Shown here piece by piece: positions 15,457-23,549 of a DNA stretch of 27,991 nucleotides. The notes below the pieces were generated by a model. It made no database searches. It was not told where the DNA came from and was given only the letters and a program-made list of their open reading frames with translations. The translations under genes and the position numbers were made by a program. Each line of letters opens with the position of its first letter. The stretch's first letter is position 1. Source of the stretch: Candidatus Nanopelagicales bacterium (GTDB lineage: Bacteria; Actinomycetota; Actinomycetes; S36-B12); assembly GCA_938091275.1 (NCBI GenBank), contig CALKMY010000058.1, positions 1 to 27,991 on the forward strand, given 5' to 3'.

Positions 15457-16332
15457 ATGTCTTACCCTGCCGATGTGGAAACTCCCGACGTGCTCACGTC
15501 TTATCGTCGCGCCGGGCAGGCATCGGCATCCGCCGCCGCGGACATTGAACACGATGTCTCCGCCACCGCGGCCTTCTTCGATGTCGACAACACCATCATG
15601 CGCGGGTCGAGCCTGTTCCATCTCGCCGTCGGTCTCGCCAAACGCAAGTACTTCAACGCACGTGAGATCAGTGGATTTGCCAGTAAGCAGCTGAAGTTTG
15701 TTCTCAGTGGCTCGGAGGACCTCGAGGACATGGCGTCGGCCACCGAGGCTGCTTTGTCGTTCGTGCAGAACCGCTCGGTCCAGGAACTGCAGGATCTGGC
15801 GGAGCAGATCTTCGACGCGGAGATGGTCGACAAATTGATCCCGGGATCTCTGGCGTTGGCCCAGGGACACCTCGACGCCGGGCAGCAAGTGTGGCTCGTC
15901 ACGGCTACTCCACAAGAGCTTGCGGCCGTGATCGCCCGACGCCTCGGCCTCACCGGAGCACTCGGGACGATTGCTGAAAGTCGCAACGGGATCTACACCG
16001 GAAAGTTGCACGGCCCTCCGCTGCACGGTCTCGCCAAAGCCGAAGCGGTACGCGCCTTGTCCACGAGCGAAGGCCTCGATCTCGGCGAGTGCAGCGCGTA
16101 TTCAGACTCCGTGAACGACGTCCCCATGCTGTCTCTTGTCGGTCACCCGACGGCCGTCAACCCCGACCCTGAGTTGCGTGCACATGCGATCGCCAATGAG
16201 TGGCGCATTCGCGACTTTCGACGCCGAGCTCGCATCAAGCCCTACGTGGCGCCTGTCGCCAGCGGCGCTGCCGGTATCGCCGTCGGCCTGGCGTCGGGAT
16301 ATCTCCTGGGACAGATGCGAGGTCGCCGCTAG
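15457..16332 (+). CDS. HAD-IB family hydrolase (SerB1-like)
   Basis: Phosphatase of the HAD superfamily, subfamily IB. Motif I is FFDVDNT (nucleophile D42 or nearby, acid D44), motif II VTAT (T149), motif III the Lys of GLAKAEAV, motif IV YSDSVNDVPML (D217, D221). A helical cap lies between motifs I and II. The C-terminus (about 267-291) is a Gly/Ala-rich hydrophobic stretch ending in RGRR, perhaps a membrane anchor. Relatives are annotated as phosphoserine phosphatase SerB1, but the substrate is not shown; a lipid phosphate is an alternative given the acyltransferase opposite. ATG 15457 was chosen; the open frame reaches 15376. A TATCTT hexamer lies at 15438-15443. The stop shares CTAG with the convergent acyltransferase gene. 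Confidence 0.88.
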   Translation: MSYPADVETPDVLTSYRRAGQASASAAADIEHDVSATAAFFDVDNTIMRGSSLFHLAVGLAKRKYFNAREISGFASKQLKFVLSGSEDLEDMASATEAALSFVQNRSVQELQDLAEQIFDAEMVDKLIPGSLALAQGHLDAGQQVWLVTATPQELAAVIARRLGLTGALGTIAESRNGIYTGKLHGPPLHGLAKAEAVRALSTSEGLDLGECSAYSDSVNDVPMLSLVGHPTAVNPDPELRAHAIANEWRIRDFRRRARIKPYVAPVASGAAGIAVGLASGYLLGQMRGRR

Positions 16333-17399
16333 GCGAAAGCACCGCCGCGTTGGGCGAGCAGGTCATAGAGGCGACGCTGGATACGTTCGCGCACCTGGTC
16401 GGTGATCTCGAATAGGACGGCGGGGTCGTCGGCTGCCCCGGACGGTAAGTGATCCGTGGGGATCGGATCGTCGAAGTGAATCAGCCATTTGCTCGGCAGC
16501 GGCACCAAACCCAGCGGCCCCAAGAAGGGAAAGGTCGGGGTGATGGGGAAGTAGGGAAGCCCGAGAACGCGGGCCACGACCGACGCATTCGCCACCATGG
16601 GATAGATCTCCTCGGCTCCCACGATCGCGGTCGGGATGATCGGCGTCCCCGTTCGCACGGCGGCTGAGACAAAACCCCCACGTCCGAAGCGTTGGAGTCG
16701 GTAGCGCTCCGAAAAAGGCTTTCCGATGCCCTTGAACCCCTCCGGCCACACTCCGACGACCTCACCTGACGTCAGCAGGCGCTCAGCGTCGTCGTGGCAC
16801 GCCAGCGTGTGGCCGGCTCGACGAGCCACGTCCCCGAGGAAAGGCGTTTGGAATACGAGGTCGGCACCCAACATGCGCAAGAACCGGTGTGAGGGATGCT
16901 CATCATGAATAGCCACCTGGGTCATCACCGAATCCACCGCAATGGTGCCGGAGTGGTTGGCCACCACGAGGGCTCCTCCTTGATCCGGAATCGACTGGAT
17001 TCCCGAAACCTCTACTCGGAACCAGTTGCGATACAGCGGACGAACAGCCTGCAACAGCACCTTGTCTGTGAATTCCGGATCGAATCCAAAATCGTCGACC
17101 GCATACTCGCCGGCAAGTCGCTCCCGAAGCACGCTCCACATGCCTGGCGAATTGTCCGCATTCATCGGTGATGCGTCACGTGGCGGCGCATTGTTCAAAG
17201 TGACCGCTGTCTTGATCTTGCGCTTCTTGGGGGTGCTCGCACTACCGGAATTAGCAGTGCCGGAATTAGCGGCGCCGGCCTGTGCCGTGCGGGAATCAGA
17301 CGACCCCGCCGAAGGCGCGGCCAGCCGAGGACCGGTGGCTCCTACTTCACGTGCCGCCTTCGACGGACGCACGCGGTTATCAGGTCGAGAGTCATCCAT
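16329..17399 (-). CDS. Lysophospholipid acyltransferase family protein
   Basis: Membrane-associated acyltransferase of the PlsC/LPLAT family, likely acting on glycerolipids; the exact acceptor is unknown. The catalytic block is VVANHSGTIAVD (His149, Asp156: spacing HX6D rather than the usual HX4D), followed by LGADLVFQTPFLG and GVWPEGFKG (216-224). Residues 1-85 are low-complexity: Ala/Ser/Gly repeats (ANSGTANSGSAS, from a 15-base DNA repeat at 17245-17270) and a basic TPKKRKIK patch. 356 residues from ATG 17399, which overlaps the epimerase stop by eight bases. An open frame reaches 17510, but the overlap start is better. This gene pair with the epimerase is conserved (Rv0501-Rv0502 type). 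Confidence 0.87.
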   Translation of the reverse strand: MDDSRPDNRVRPSKAAREVGATGPRLAAPSAGSSDSRTAQAGAANSGTANSGSASTPKKRKIKTAVTLNNAPPRDASPMNADNSPGMWSVLRERLAGEYAVDDFGFDPEFTDKVLLQAVRPLYRNWFRVEVSGIQSIPDQGGALVVANHSGTIAVDSVMTQVAIHDEHPSHRFLRMLGADLVFQTPFLGDVARRAGHTLACHDDAERLLTSGEVVGVWPEGFKGIGKPFSERYRLQRFGRGGFVSAAVRTGTPIIPTAIVGAEEIYPMVANASVVARVLGLPYFPITPTFPFLGPLGLVPLPSKWLIHFDDPIPTDHLPSGAADDPAVLFEITDQVRERIQRRLYDLLAQRGGAFA

Positions 17400-18357
17400 A
17401 ACTCGCTGCCTCCCGTCGACTGCCGCGCACGAAGGAACCGAAGGCGTCATAGCTCGAGTACTGACACTCAAAGCCAACCTCCACAGCAACACGCGTCGTG
17501 TCGAGCACACGTCCGTGGGTCAGGTACCTGACCTGGTCGCGGGAAAAGTCCGCCCAGGCACCTCGCGCCAACGTTCGCCCGACCGAGGGCACAAGGACGG
17601 CCGGCAGGGGCACACTCGACGCTCCGAGTCGACCCAATGCTTGCGACAAGAGCACGACCCCATCACCGGCGACGTTGAACGTCCCGGTTGTGCGCTGCAA
17701 GACCACCCGCCGCGTCACCTCTAGAGCGTCCTCCTCATGGACGAATTGCAGGCGCGGGTCAAAACCGAGAACGGTCGGAACAATAGGCATCATCAAGTAC
17801 GACGTCATTCCCGTCCGCATACCCGGCCCGACGATGTTGGCAAAGCGCAGAGTCGCCACCCCAACATCGGGTCTGCGGCGAGCAAATCCTCGAACGTACT
17901 CCTCGACTTCCATTGAGTCTTTCGCCCATCCGGACGTTGGAGGATGACGAGGAGAGGAGTCTTCCGTGATCAACGCCGGATCACGGGGTCCGCTGCCGTA
18001 GACGGCCGCGGTCGACTTCACGACCACGTGGCGAACACTGTCGACTCGCTGACACACTCCCAGTAATTGCATGGTGCCGATGACGTTGATGTCCTTCATT
18101 ACAGAACGGTTGCCCGCCTGCCGGGGAGTAGCGATAACACCCATATGGACCACCGTGTCGACCCCGGTACCGTCCAGAATCTTCGCTATCGACGGGTTTC
18201 GTATATCGGCGCGAATGAAGTCCGCTGCGAGGGGAGACGCGGGGGGGACGACGTCGATTCCGATGACCCGATCGACCCCCGGCTGGTGGACGAGTCGATC
18301 TGCCATCTTGCCGCCGAGATAGCGGGAGACCCCCGTAACGACGGCAACTATGCCCAC
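17392..18357 (-). CDS. NAD-dependent epimerase/dehydratase-like protein (extended SDR)
   Basis: Rossmann-fold protein of 321 residues. The N-terminus has a modified dinucleotide motif TGVSRYLGG (8-16; the middle glycine is missing), D35 at the end of beta-2 and RADIR (D51). KSTAAVYG (114-121) gives the Ser/Thr; at the catalytic position YxxxK it reads SGWAK, so Lys146 is kept but Tyr is replaced by Ser142. FANIVGPGMR and FVHEEDALEV are extended-SDR landmarks. It resembles proteins called GalE2 in mycobacteria; without the Tyr, sugar epimerase activity is doubtful. The start is GTG 18357 with GAGGG eight bases upstream. The next gene, an acyltransferase, overlaps its end. Confidence 0.85.
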   Translation of the reverse strand: MGIVAVVTGVSRYLGGKMADRLVHQPGVDRVIGIDVVPPASPLAADFIRADIRNPSIAKILDGTGVDTVVHMGVIATPRQAGNRSVMKDINVIGTMQLLGVCQRVDSVRHVVVKSTAAVYGSGPRDPALITEDSSPRHPPTSGWAKDSMEVEEYVRGFARRRPDVGVATLRFANIVGPGMRTGMTSYLMMPIVPTVLGFDPRLQFVHEEDALEVTRRVVLQRTTGTFNVAGDGVVLLSQALGRLGASSVPLPAVLVPSVGRTLARGAWADFSRDQVRYLTHGRVLDTTRVAVEVGFECQYSSYDAFGSFVRGSRREAASYG

Positions 18358-18372
18358 AGTGGGGCCCTCTAC

Positions 18373-18471
18373 CTACTTCTTGTTGCGGCGTTGAACCCGC
18401 GTACGACGGAGCAGTTTGCGGTGCTTCTTCTTGGCCATTCGCTTACGGCGCTTCTTGACCACAGAGCCCAT
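18373..18471 (-). CDS. Small ribosomal subunit protein bS22 (AURKAIP1/COX24 domain)
   Basis: A 32-residue, extremely basic protein: it opens MGSVVKKRRKRMAKKK and ends RRTRVQRRNKK, with 18 Lys or Arg residues. This is the near-invariant actinobacterial protein described as bS22 in mycobacterial ribosomes, where it binds 16S rRNA. It falls below usual gene-length cut-offs. A good ribosome binding site, AGAGG, lies six bases before the ATG, with a second AAGGAG farther up. It sits between the HTH gene and the epimerase, as in mycobacteria (Rv0500A-Rv0500B-Rv0501). Confidence 0.93.
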   Translation of the reverse strand: MGSVVKKRRKRMAKKKHRKLLRRTRVQRRNKK

Positions 18472-18493
18472 GAACTGCCTCTACTCCTTCATC

Positions 18494-18509
18494 GCCCGCC
18501 CAAGCGGGC
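18494..18509 (-). promoter_or_regulatory. Hairpin in the bS22 leader
   Basis: GCCCGC-TTGG-GCGGGC on the minus strand is a perfect six-base-pair stem with a four-base loop, 22 bases before the bS22 ATG and just ahead of its ribosome binding sites. No U-run follows, so it is not a standard terminator for the HTH gene. It could protect the mRNA end or control ribosome access. The rest of the 144-base gap to the HTH gene shows nothing else clear. Confidence 0.35.
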
Positions 18510-18615
18510 AGTGTTCGCATCTACTGACGACCAGGTGATCGACGCCGCCGAAGTCTACCCGCCTTCACTGTGGGAATGAGAGCGCGGCCTCAACACCAGG
18601 CGTTCGCGCTGAATG

Positions 18616-18822
18616 TCAGGCGGTTTCGATGTAGGAATCGCGAAGGTAGTCGTGCACCGCTTGCTCTGGGACGCGGAACGAGCGCCCAACACGAACCGCC
18701 GGCAGATCCCCATTGTGCACAAGGCGATAGACCGTCATCTTCGAAACCCTCATGACCGAAGCTACTTCCGCCACGGTCAAGAACTTGACGTCACCAAGGG
18801 AGTTCTCAGATGTGTTGGCCAT
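18616..18822 (-). CDS. Helix-turn-helix DNA-binding protein (BldC/excisionase type)
   Basis: 68 residues, a single MerR/excisionase-like winged HTH: FLTVAEVASVMRVSKMTVYRL (14-34), then HNGDLPAVRVGRSFRVP as the wing. It is close in form to the mycobacterial protein between proC and bS22 (Rv0500A) and more distantly to BldC. The target is unknown. Start ATG 18822 (MANTSENS) matches family length; the open frame reaches 18912. Upstream sequence GGATCACATC is not a strong ribosome binding site. It may regulate itself through the dyad at 18868-18893. Confidence 0.87.
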   Translation of the reverse strand: MANTSENSLGDVKFLTVAEVASVMRVSKMTVYRLVHNGDLPAVRVGRSFRVPEQAVHDYLRDSYIETA

Positions 18823-18867
18823 GATGTGATCCGTTCTCGTCCTTGCCGGCTCCCCGGTCCCGTAAAG

Positions 18868-18893
18868 GGGAACACTAGTCGCGAAGGGTTCCC
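18868..18893. promoter_or_regulatory. Inverted repeat upstream of the HTH gene
   Basis: GGGAAC and GTTCCC form a perfect six-base inverted repeat around a 14-base centre that includes ACTAGT. It lies 46 bases before the HTH start codon, where an operator or promoter dyad could be. Function not shown. Confidence 0.3.
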
Positions 18894-18910
18894 AGCGAAA
18901 GTCGATTCCC

Positions 18911-18954
18911 AAAAAAAGATTGCCACACGCCGACGCTCTCCGCCCTCAGGCGGC
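18911..18954 (-). terminator. Possible proC operon terminator
   Basis: Immediately after the proC stop, CCGCC-TGAG-GGCGG (18940-18953) can form a five-base-pair hairpin; a run of seven T on the minus strand follows only 22 bases later (18911-18917). The gap between stem and T-run is too long for a textbook intrinsic terminator. Confidence 0.3.
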
Positions 18955-18955
18955 T

Positions 18956-19777
18956 CTACTCCTGATCTGCACGATCTGCGCGCTCGGCCGACATCTCACC
19001 GGCTCGCCCGTGGGCCGCCCGCATTCCGTTCTCGATGGTTCTGGCAAGGCCCTCGGAGTCGAATACGCCGATGGCAGCCGCCGTCGTCCCCCCGGGGGAG
19101 GTGACTGCCGCCCGCAGCGCTGCTGGATCGTCGGGCTCGGAGGCGAGAAGCAGTGCGGATCCCGCGATGGTTTCAGCCACGAGAGTGCTTGCCGTGGACC
19201 GATCGAGGCCGAGGTCCATGGCCGCCTTCATCATCGACTCGGCCAGGTAGAATACGTAGGCGGGTCCGCTGCCGGAGGTCGCGGTGAGCGAGTCGATGAG
19301 CGCCTCATCCATCACGATCACCGTCGAGACCGGATCCAGAAGGCGGACCACCTGTTGCAGTTGCTCCGCCGAACACGTGGTGCCCGCCACGAGGCCGACC
19401 ACCCCTCGACCGACCCGTACCGGAGTATTCGGCATGGCTCTGGCGACCGCGACCCCGTCCGGCGCATGTCTCTCGAGCACCGCCACCGGCACTCCCGCCG
19501 CGATCGAGACGACCACTCCGCTCGGGTTCACCGACTCGGCTGCCTGCCCGAGAACATCGGTGATCTGGTCCGGCTTGACGGCGAGGAAGATCACGTCGGC
19601 GTCGCTGACGGCTTCGGTCAGGTCTGCCACTCGGACATCTCCGCGATGGCGCCACATCTCCGCACGCTCGACGTTCGCCTCGACAACCGTCACCTGCGCA
19701 TCGGGGACACCACCGAGGATGCCTTCCACGATGGCTCCACCCATCGCACCGCCACCGACCATGGCCACTCGGTTCAT
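18956..19777 (-). CDS. proC: Pyrroline-5-carboxylate reductase
   Basis: Last step of proline synthesis: reduces pyrroline-5-carboxylate with NAD(P)H in the cytosol. It shows the dinucleotide-binding GGGAMGGA (8-15), FLAVKP, the signature region RAMPNTP, and TATSGSGPAYVFYLAE with VTSPGGTTAAAI near the C-terminus, which form the substrate site and dimer interface. 273 residues is normal. The ATG at 19777 comes six bases after the tetR stop, so it is the last gene of the ppx-ctpE-isomerase-tetR-proC run. Confidence 0.96.
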   Translation of the reverse strand: MNRVAMVGGGAMGGAIVEGILGGVPDAQVTVVEANVERAEMWRHRGDVRVADLTEAVSDADVIFLAVKPDQITDVLGQAAESVNPSGVVVSIAAGVPVAVLERHAPDGVAVARAMPNTPVRVGRGVVGLVAGTTCSAEQLQQVVRLLDPVSTVIVMDEALIDSLTATSGSGPAYVFYLAESMMKAAMDLGLDRSTASTLVAETIAGSALLLASEPDDPAALRAAVTSPGGTTAAAIGVFDSEGLARTIENGMRAAHGRAGEMSAERADRADQE

Positions 19778-19783
19778 GGTTAC

Positions 19784-20389
19784 TTACTGTGCCACAGGAG
19801 CTGACAGCGGTTGGGTCGGATCGAGTAGACGCTGGATCGTCGGACCGACCAGTGCAACAACCTCGTCCTCAGATGCCGACGCGAGCGGCTCCACGGCAAC
19901 GCCGTAACGGGCGATGACGATGCCGCCGAGGAAAGACGTAATGAGGGCGCCGCGCATCTTGGCGTCCGGAATGCCAGCGCGAAGGAGAACCTGATCCACG
20001 ACCTCACCAGTGATGTACTCCCAGACCGCTCGAACGCTGCCGGGCGTGTTGGTCACCGCCCCCGGGATAAGCGGGCCGACCGCGCCTACGTCATCCCGTA
20101 GCTGCTCGTCTTGGGCAGCCCGCAAGGCCAAGCGAACCAACCGCTCTCCCAACCCATCAAGACCTGGTGCCACCAGGCGCGGGATCGCCGATGCGGGGTC
20201 GAACGGAAGATCCATGACGGCGGCAAAAAGTTCGGCCTTGTTCCGGTAGAAGGAGGACAGGACGGACGGCCCCACACCGGCAGCCACCGCGATGGACTTC
20301 ACTGTCACCGACGCGTAACCGCGACGCTCAAATATCGCCCGAGCAGCGCGGTCGATAGCGGCGCGCCGATCATCGTTGGGTGAGGTCAT
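19784..20389 (-). CDS. TetR-family transcriptional regulator
   Basis: 201 residues. The N-terminal TetR helix-turn-helix spans about 28-52 (VTVKSIAVAAGVGPSVLSSFYRNKAELF); the C-terminal ligand domain (60-195) is hydrophobic and not assignable. It starts at ATG 20389 overlapping the isomerase stop (ATGA) and is followed closely by proC. As a member of a five-gene operon it might control that operon or a distant gene; I see no operator palindrome at the operon head (24476-24546). Confidence 0.9.
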   Translation of the reverse strand: MTSPNDDRRAAIDRAARAIFERRGYASVTVKSIAVAAGVGPSVLSSFYRNKAELFAAVMDLPFDPASAIPRLVAPGLDGLGERLVRLALRAAQDEQLRDDVGAVGPLIPGAVTNTPGSVRAVWEYITGEVVDQVLLRAGIPDAKMRGALITSFLGGIVIARYGVAVEPLASASEDEVVALVGPTIQRLLDPTQPLSAPVAQ

Positions 20390-21177
20390 AAGGCACCACC
20401 GAGGTGCCTGCGAGCGAAATTCAGGGTCTCCCGCAGATCCGCGACTCGCTCATCGCGGCTTTGGGCGCTCCGCGTGGAAACCTCTGCGATCACGGAGCCA
20501 CCGAAGCTTGCTTCCGCCAAACGTGCAAGAACCTCAGCAACGGGCTGGTCACCGCGGCCGGGAACAAGGTGCTCATCACGCGCCGAATCGGTGCCATCGG
20601 CCAAATGCACGTGTGCGACCCGATCGGCCAAGTCACGCACCATGTCCCGTGGGTCGGTTCGTGAGACGGCGGTGTGCGAAAGATCCACCGTGGCGTGTCG
20701 GTAGTCCTGCTGGCGAATATCCCAGTTGGGGGCGTATGCACCCAACGATGACGGGCCGGCACGCCACGGATACATGTTCTCGACGGCGAAGAGTACGTCG
20801 GTTACTTCCTCCATCCGGGCAATTCCGTCTTCGAAAGATCGCGCATACTCACGTTGCCACCGAAAGGGGGGATGGACGACGACTGTCGAGGCGCCCAGTA
20901 CCTCGGCAACATCGCGGGCCTTATCGAGCTTTCCCCACGGGTCGGTCCCCCACACCCGCTGAGTGATGAGAAGACACGGCGCGTGGATGGAAAGAACAGG
21001 TACTTGGTAGTGATCGACCAGGCCCTTCAAGGTCGCGAGATCCTGACTCATCGCATCGGTCCCGACCATCACCTCGACACCGTCGTACCCGAGGTCAGCG
21101 GCCAATTCGAACGCGACGGCTGTCGATTCTGGGTATACCGACGATGACGACAAGCCGATCGTGTACTGCCGCGACAT
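20386..21177 (-). CDS. Sugar phosphate isomerase/epimerase-like TIM barrel (AP endonuclease 2 family)
   Basis: 263 residues of the xylose-isomerase-like barrel. Metal-ligand candidates follow the family order: H65 (SIHAPC), H102 (VVHPPF), E133 (AVENMYPW), D165 and H168 (VDLSHTAV), H191 (HVHLADG), H203 and E232 (IAEVST). It is like the conserved mycobacterial protein upstream of proC (Rv0498). Substrate unknown; an endonuclease IV role is less likely because of its divergence. ATG 21177 is supported by AAGGAAG five bases upstream, across the ATPase stop; an open frame to 21228 is rejected. Confidence 0.85.
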   Translation of the reverse strand: MSRQYTIGLSSSSVYPESTAVAFELAADLGYDGVEVMVGTDAMSQDLATLKGLVDHYQVPVLSIHAPCLLITQRVWGTDPWGKLDKARDVAEVLGASTVVVHPPFRWQREYARSFEDGIARMEEVTDVLFAVENMYPWRAGPSSLGAYAPNWDIRQQDYRHATVDLSHTAVSRTDPRDMVRDLADRVAHVHLADGTDSARDEHLVPGRGDQPVAEVLARLAEASFGGSVIAEVSTRSAQSRDERVADLRETLNFARRHLGGAL

Positions 21178-21179
21178 CG

Positions 21180-23549
21180 TCACTTCCTTGCCCGACGCCA
21201 ACGATCGGTCACTAAACCGGCCCCCCACACGGCCATGGCGCCAGCTAACCCCACTGCTATCGCCACCAGGCTGTACGGCTCTGGGCTCAAACTTAGGGCG
21301 AAGAATTCAGAAAGCGGCGGAATGTAGATCACCGCGCCGAAGCTCACAACCATCAGGCCGATGATGCCCCAACGAACAAGATTCAGCGGCCGCGCGGAAA
21401 TAGCTAGAACCCCTGTCGCCACAATGAACAAGGAGACCGTGGCTGCCTTCTGGGCGTTAAGAACGGGCTCCGACACCCACAGTGCTACCGCGTAGCTCGT
21501 CCAGGCCGAGGCGGCGGCGATGATTCCTGCGGGGATCGCGAAGGCGAGGACTCGCTTAAAGAACCCAGGACGAAATCGCTCCTCGTTTGGCATGAGAGCC
21601 AGGAAGAACCCCGGGATACCGATGGTCAGCGCGCTCACCAGCGACAGGTGGCGCGGCAGAAATGGAAACACCACGGCGAAAACACCGGTCAGAACCGAAA
21701 TCACCGTGGAGTACACGCTCTTGGTGAGGAAGACGTCGGAGACTCGCTCAATATTTCCCAGAACTCGACGCCCTTCGGCGACGACCCTCGGCAAGACCGA
21801 CCACTTGCTATCCAGCAGAACGAGTTGCGCCACCGCGCGGGTTGCGCCCGATCCATTTCCCATGGCGATGCCGAGATCGGCGTTCTTCAGCGCCAAGACG
21901 TCATTGACGCCGTCACCGGTCATCGCAACGGTCGACCCACCGAGTTGTAGCGCGTCCACCATCTGCTGCTTCTGGGCAGGCGTCACCCGACCGAATACCG
22001 AGTGCTCGGCCATAACGCCTGCCAATTCCTGCGTACTTGTCGGCGCGTGCCGAGCGTCGACTGGATCATCGGATCCAGGAATGCCTGCTTCATCGGCAAT
22101 GGCACCGACCGTTTCGGCATTGTCGCCCGAGATGACCTTGACGCGCACACCTTGATCGAGAAAGTACTCGACGGTGGCACGAGCATCGTCACGCAACTGT
22201 TGATCGATGACCACGACAGCCGCGGGAGCCACGGGACCCAGTCCTCGGTCGGCCGAGACTGCACTGTCGTGACTGTCCGACCGGGCAACAACAAGGACCC
22301 GCGCTCCTCGATTGGCATAACGCGTAGCGACGTCGACGACCTCCTGGTGGTCGGGCACTACCACGTCCGGTGCGCCAAGGACCCACACTCCGTGGTCGTC
22401 GAAAGTGACTGAGGACCACTTTCGGGAACTCGAGAACGGCACAGTGGATGCCACCGACCATCCGGGATCCGGGCATGAGCGAGCGATGGCGAGGATCGTC
22501 GGATTCGGCGATGCTTCCGCCGCCGCCAATGCTCCGAGCAGCTGGCGCAGCTCGTCGGCTGATTCTCGACCCACCGCGATGACATCGTCCAGGTGCATGC
22601 CGGGCTCGGTGAGTGTCCCTGTTTTGTCGGCGCACACCGTGTCGACCCGGGCCAGCACCTCGACGGCTGGTAAGTCCTGCACCAGAACGCGCCGTTGAGC
22701 CAGTCGAATCACCGAAACCGCCATGGCGATGCTGGTCAGCAGAACCAGGCCATCGGGAACCATCGTCACGACGCCTGCGATGGTGCCGCGTACGGCTTCC
22801 TTGACCGGCAACTCGGCGCGGATGAGTTGGGATGTCAACAAGAGCACACCGACGGGAACCAGGAAGTAACTGACAATTCTGATGAACTTGTTGATCGCGT
22901 CACGAAGTTCGGAATTCGTCAGCGCAAACTTCTTTGCCTGCTCCGTCAGCCCCGAGGCGAAGGACTCCCGTCCCACACGAGTGGCTTGATAGACCCCCGA
23001 GCCGGCCACGACGAAGGATCCCGACATCGCCGTATCCCCGGTTTGCTTGTCGACAGGGTCTGCTTCTCCGGTCAACAAACTCTCGTCGATCTGTAAGCCG
23101 ATGGTTTTCAAAATGACTCCATCGACCACGAGCTGATCGCCTGTTTTGACCACGATGAAGTCGTCAATCACCACATCCGCAGCCCGCACCTCGATATCGG
23201 CTCCGTTGCGACGCACTGTGGGCTTGGCTTCCCCGATAACCGCCAACTTTTCGAGGGTTCTGGCAGCGCGGTATTCCTGAACGATGCCGATCAGGGTGTT
23301 TGCCACGATCACGAACCCGAACAGGGAGTCCTGGATAGGGGCGACCACGAGCATGATCACCCACAGGGATCCGATCAGGCCGTTGAACCAGGTGAAGGTG
23401 TTCTTTCGGACAATGTCGGCGAAACTCCGCGAGTTGGCGACGGGAGCTTCATTGAATTCGCCCCGTTCGACTCGCGCACGCACCTCATCATCGGTGAGCC
23501 CACGCTCAATGTCCTTGGTGTGGGTGCTCATTCCCGGACCGCTTGTCAT
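21180..23549 (-). CDS. P-type cation-transporting ATPase (CtpE-like)
   Basis: Membrane ATPase pumping cations by the phospho-enzyme cycle. Landmarks from ATG 23549 (789 residues): the actuator motif LTGEADP (159-165), the fourth-helix ion site VPDGL (264-268, usually VPEGL), phosphorylation motif DKTGT (D308), the nucleotide-binding FSSSRKWS (373-380), SGDN (475-478) and the hinge TGDGVND (545-551). About ten hydrophobic helices. The absence of N-terminal CXXC heavy-metal domains, and the sequence RGLTDDEVRARVERGEFN at the N-terminus, place it near CtpE, a Ca2+ transporter in mycobacteria; the ion here is inferred. ATG 23549 overlaps the ppx stop (ATGA); ATG 23531 is an alternative. Confidence 0.9.
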   Translation of the reverse strand: MTSGPGMSTHTKDIERGLTDDEVRARVERGEFNEAPVANSRSFADIVRKNTFTWFNGLIGSLWVIMLVVAPIQDSLFGFVIVANTLIGIVQEYRAARTLEKLAVIGEAKPTVRRNGADIEVRAADVVIDDFIVVKTGDQLVVDGVILKTIGLQIDESLLTGEADPVDKQTGDTAMSGSFVVAGSGVYQATRVGRESFASGLTEQAKKFALTNSELRDAINKFIRIVSYFLVPVGVLLLTSQLIRAELPVKEAVRGTIAGVVTMVPDGLVLLTSIAMAVSVIRLAQRRVLVQDLPAVEVLARVDTVCADKTGTLTEPGMHLDDVIAVGRESADELRQLLGALAAAEASPNPTILAIARSCPDPGWSVASTVPFSSSRKWSSVTFDDHGVWVLGAPDVVVPDHQEVVDVATRYANRGARVLVVARSDSHDSAVSADRGLGPVAPAAVVVIDQQLRDDARATVEYFLDQGVRVKVISGDNAETVGAIADEAGIPGSDDPVDARHAPTSTQELAGVMAEHSVFGRVTPAQKQQMVDALQLGGSTVAMTGDGVNDVLALKNADLGIAMGNGSGATRAVAQLVLLDSKWSVLPRVVAEGRRVLGNIERVSDVFLTKSVYSTVISVLTGVFAVVFPFLPRHLSLVSALTIGIPGFFLALMPNEERFRPGFFKRVLAFAIPAGIIAAASAWTSYAVALWVSEPVLNAQKAATVSLFIVATGVLAISARPLNLVRWGIIGLMVVSFGAVIYIPPLSEFFALSLSPEPYSLVAIAVGLAGAMAVWGAGLVTDRWRRARK

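Noticed and set aside
18920..19804. Plus-strand open frame (294 codons) opposite proC
   Set aside because: Antisense to a complete ProC; composition is that of a shadow frame.
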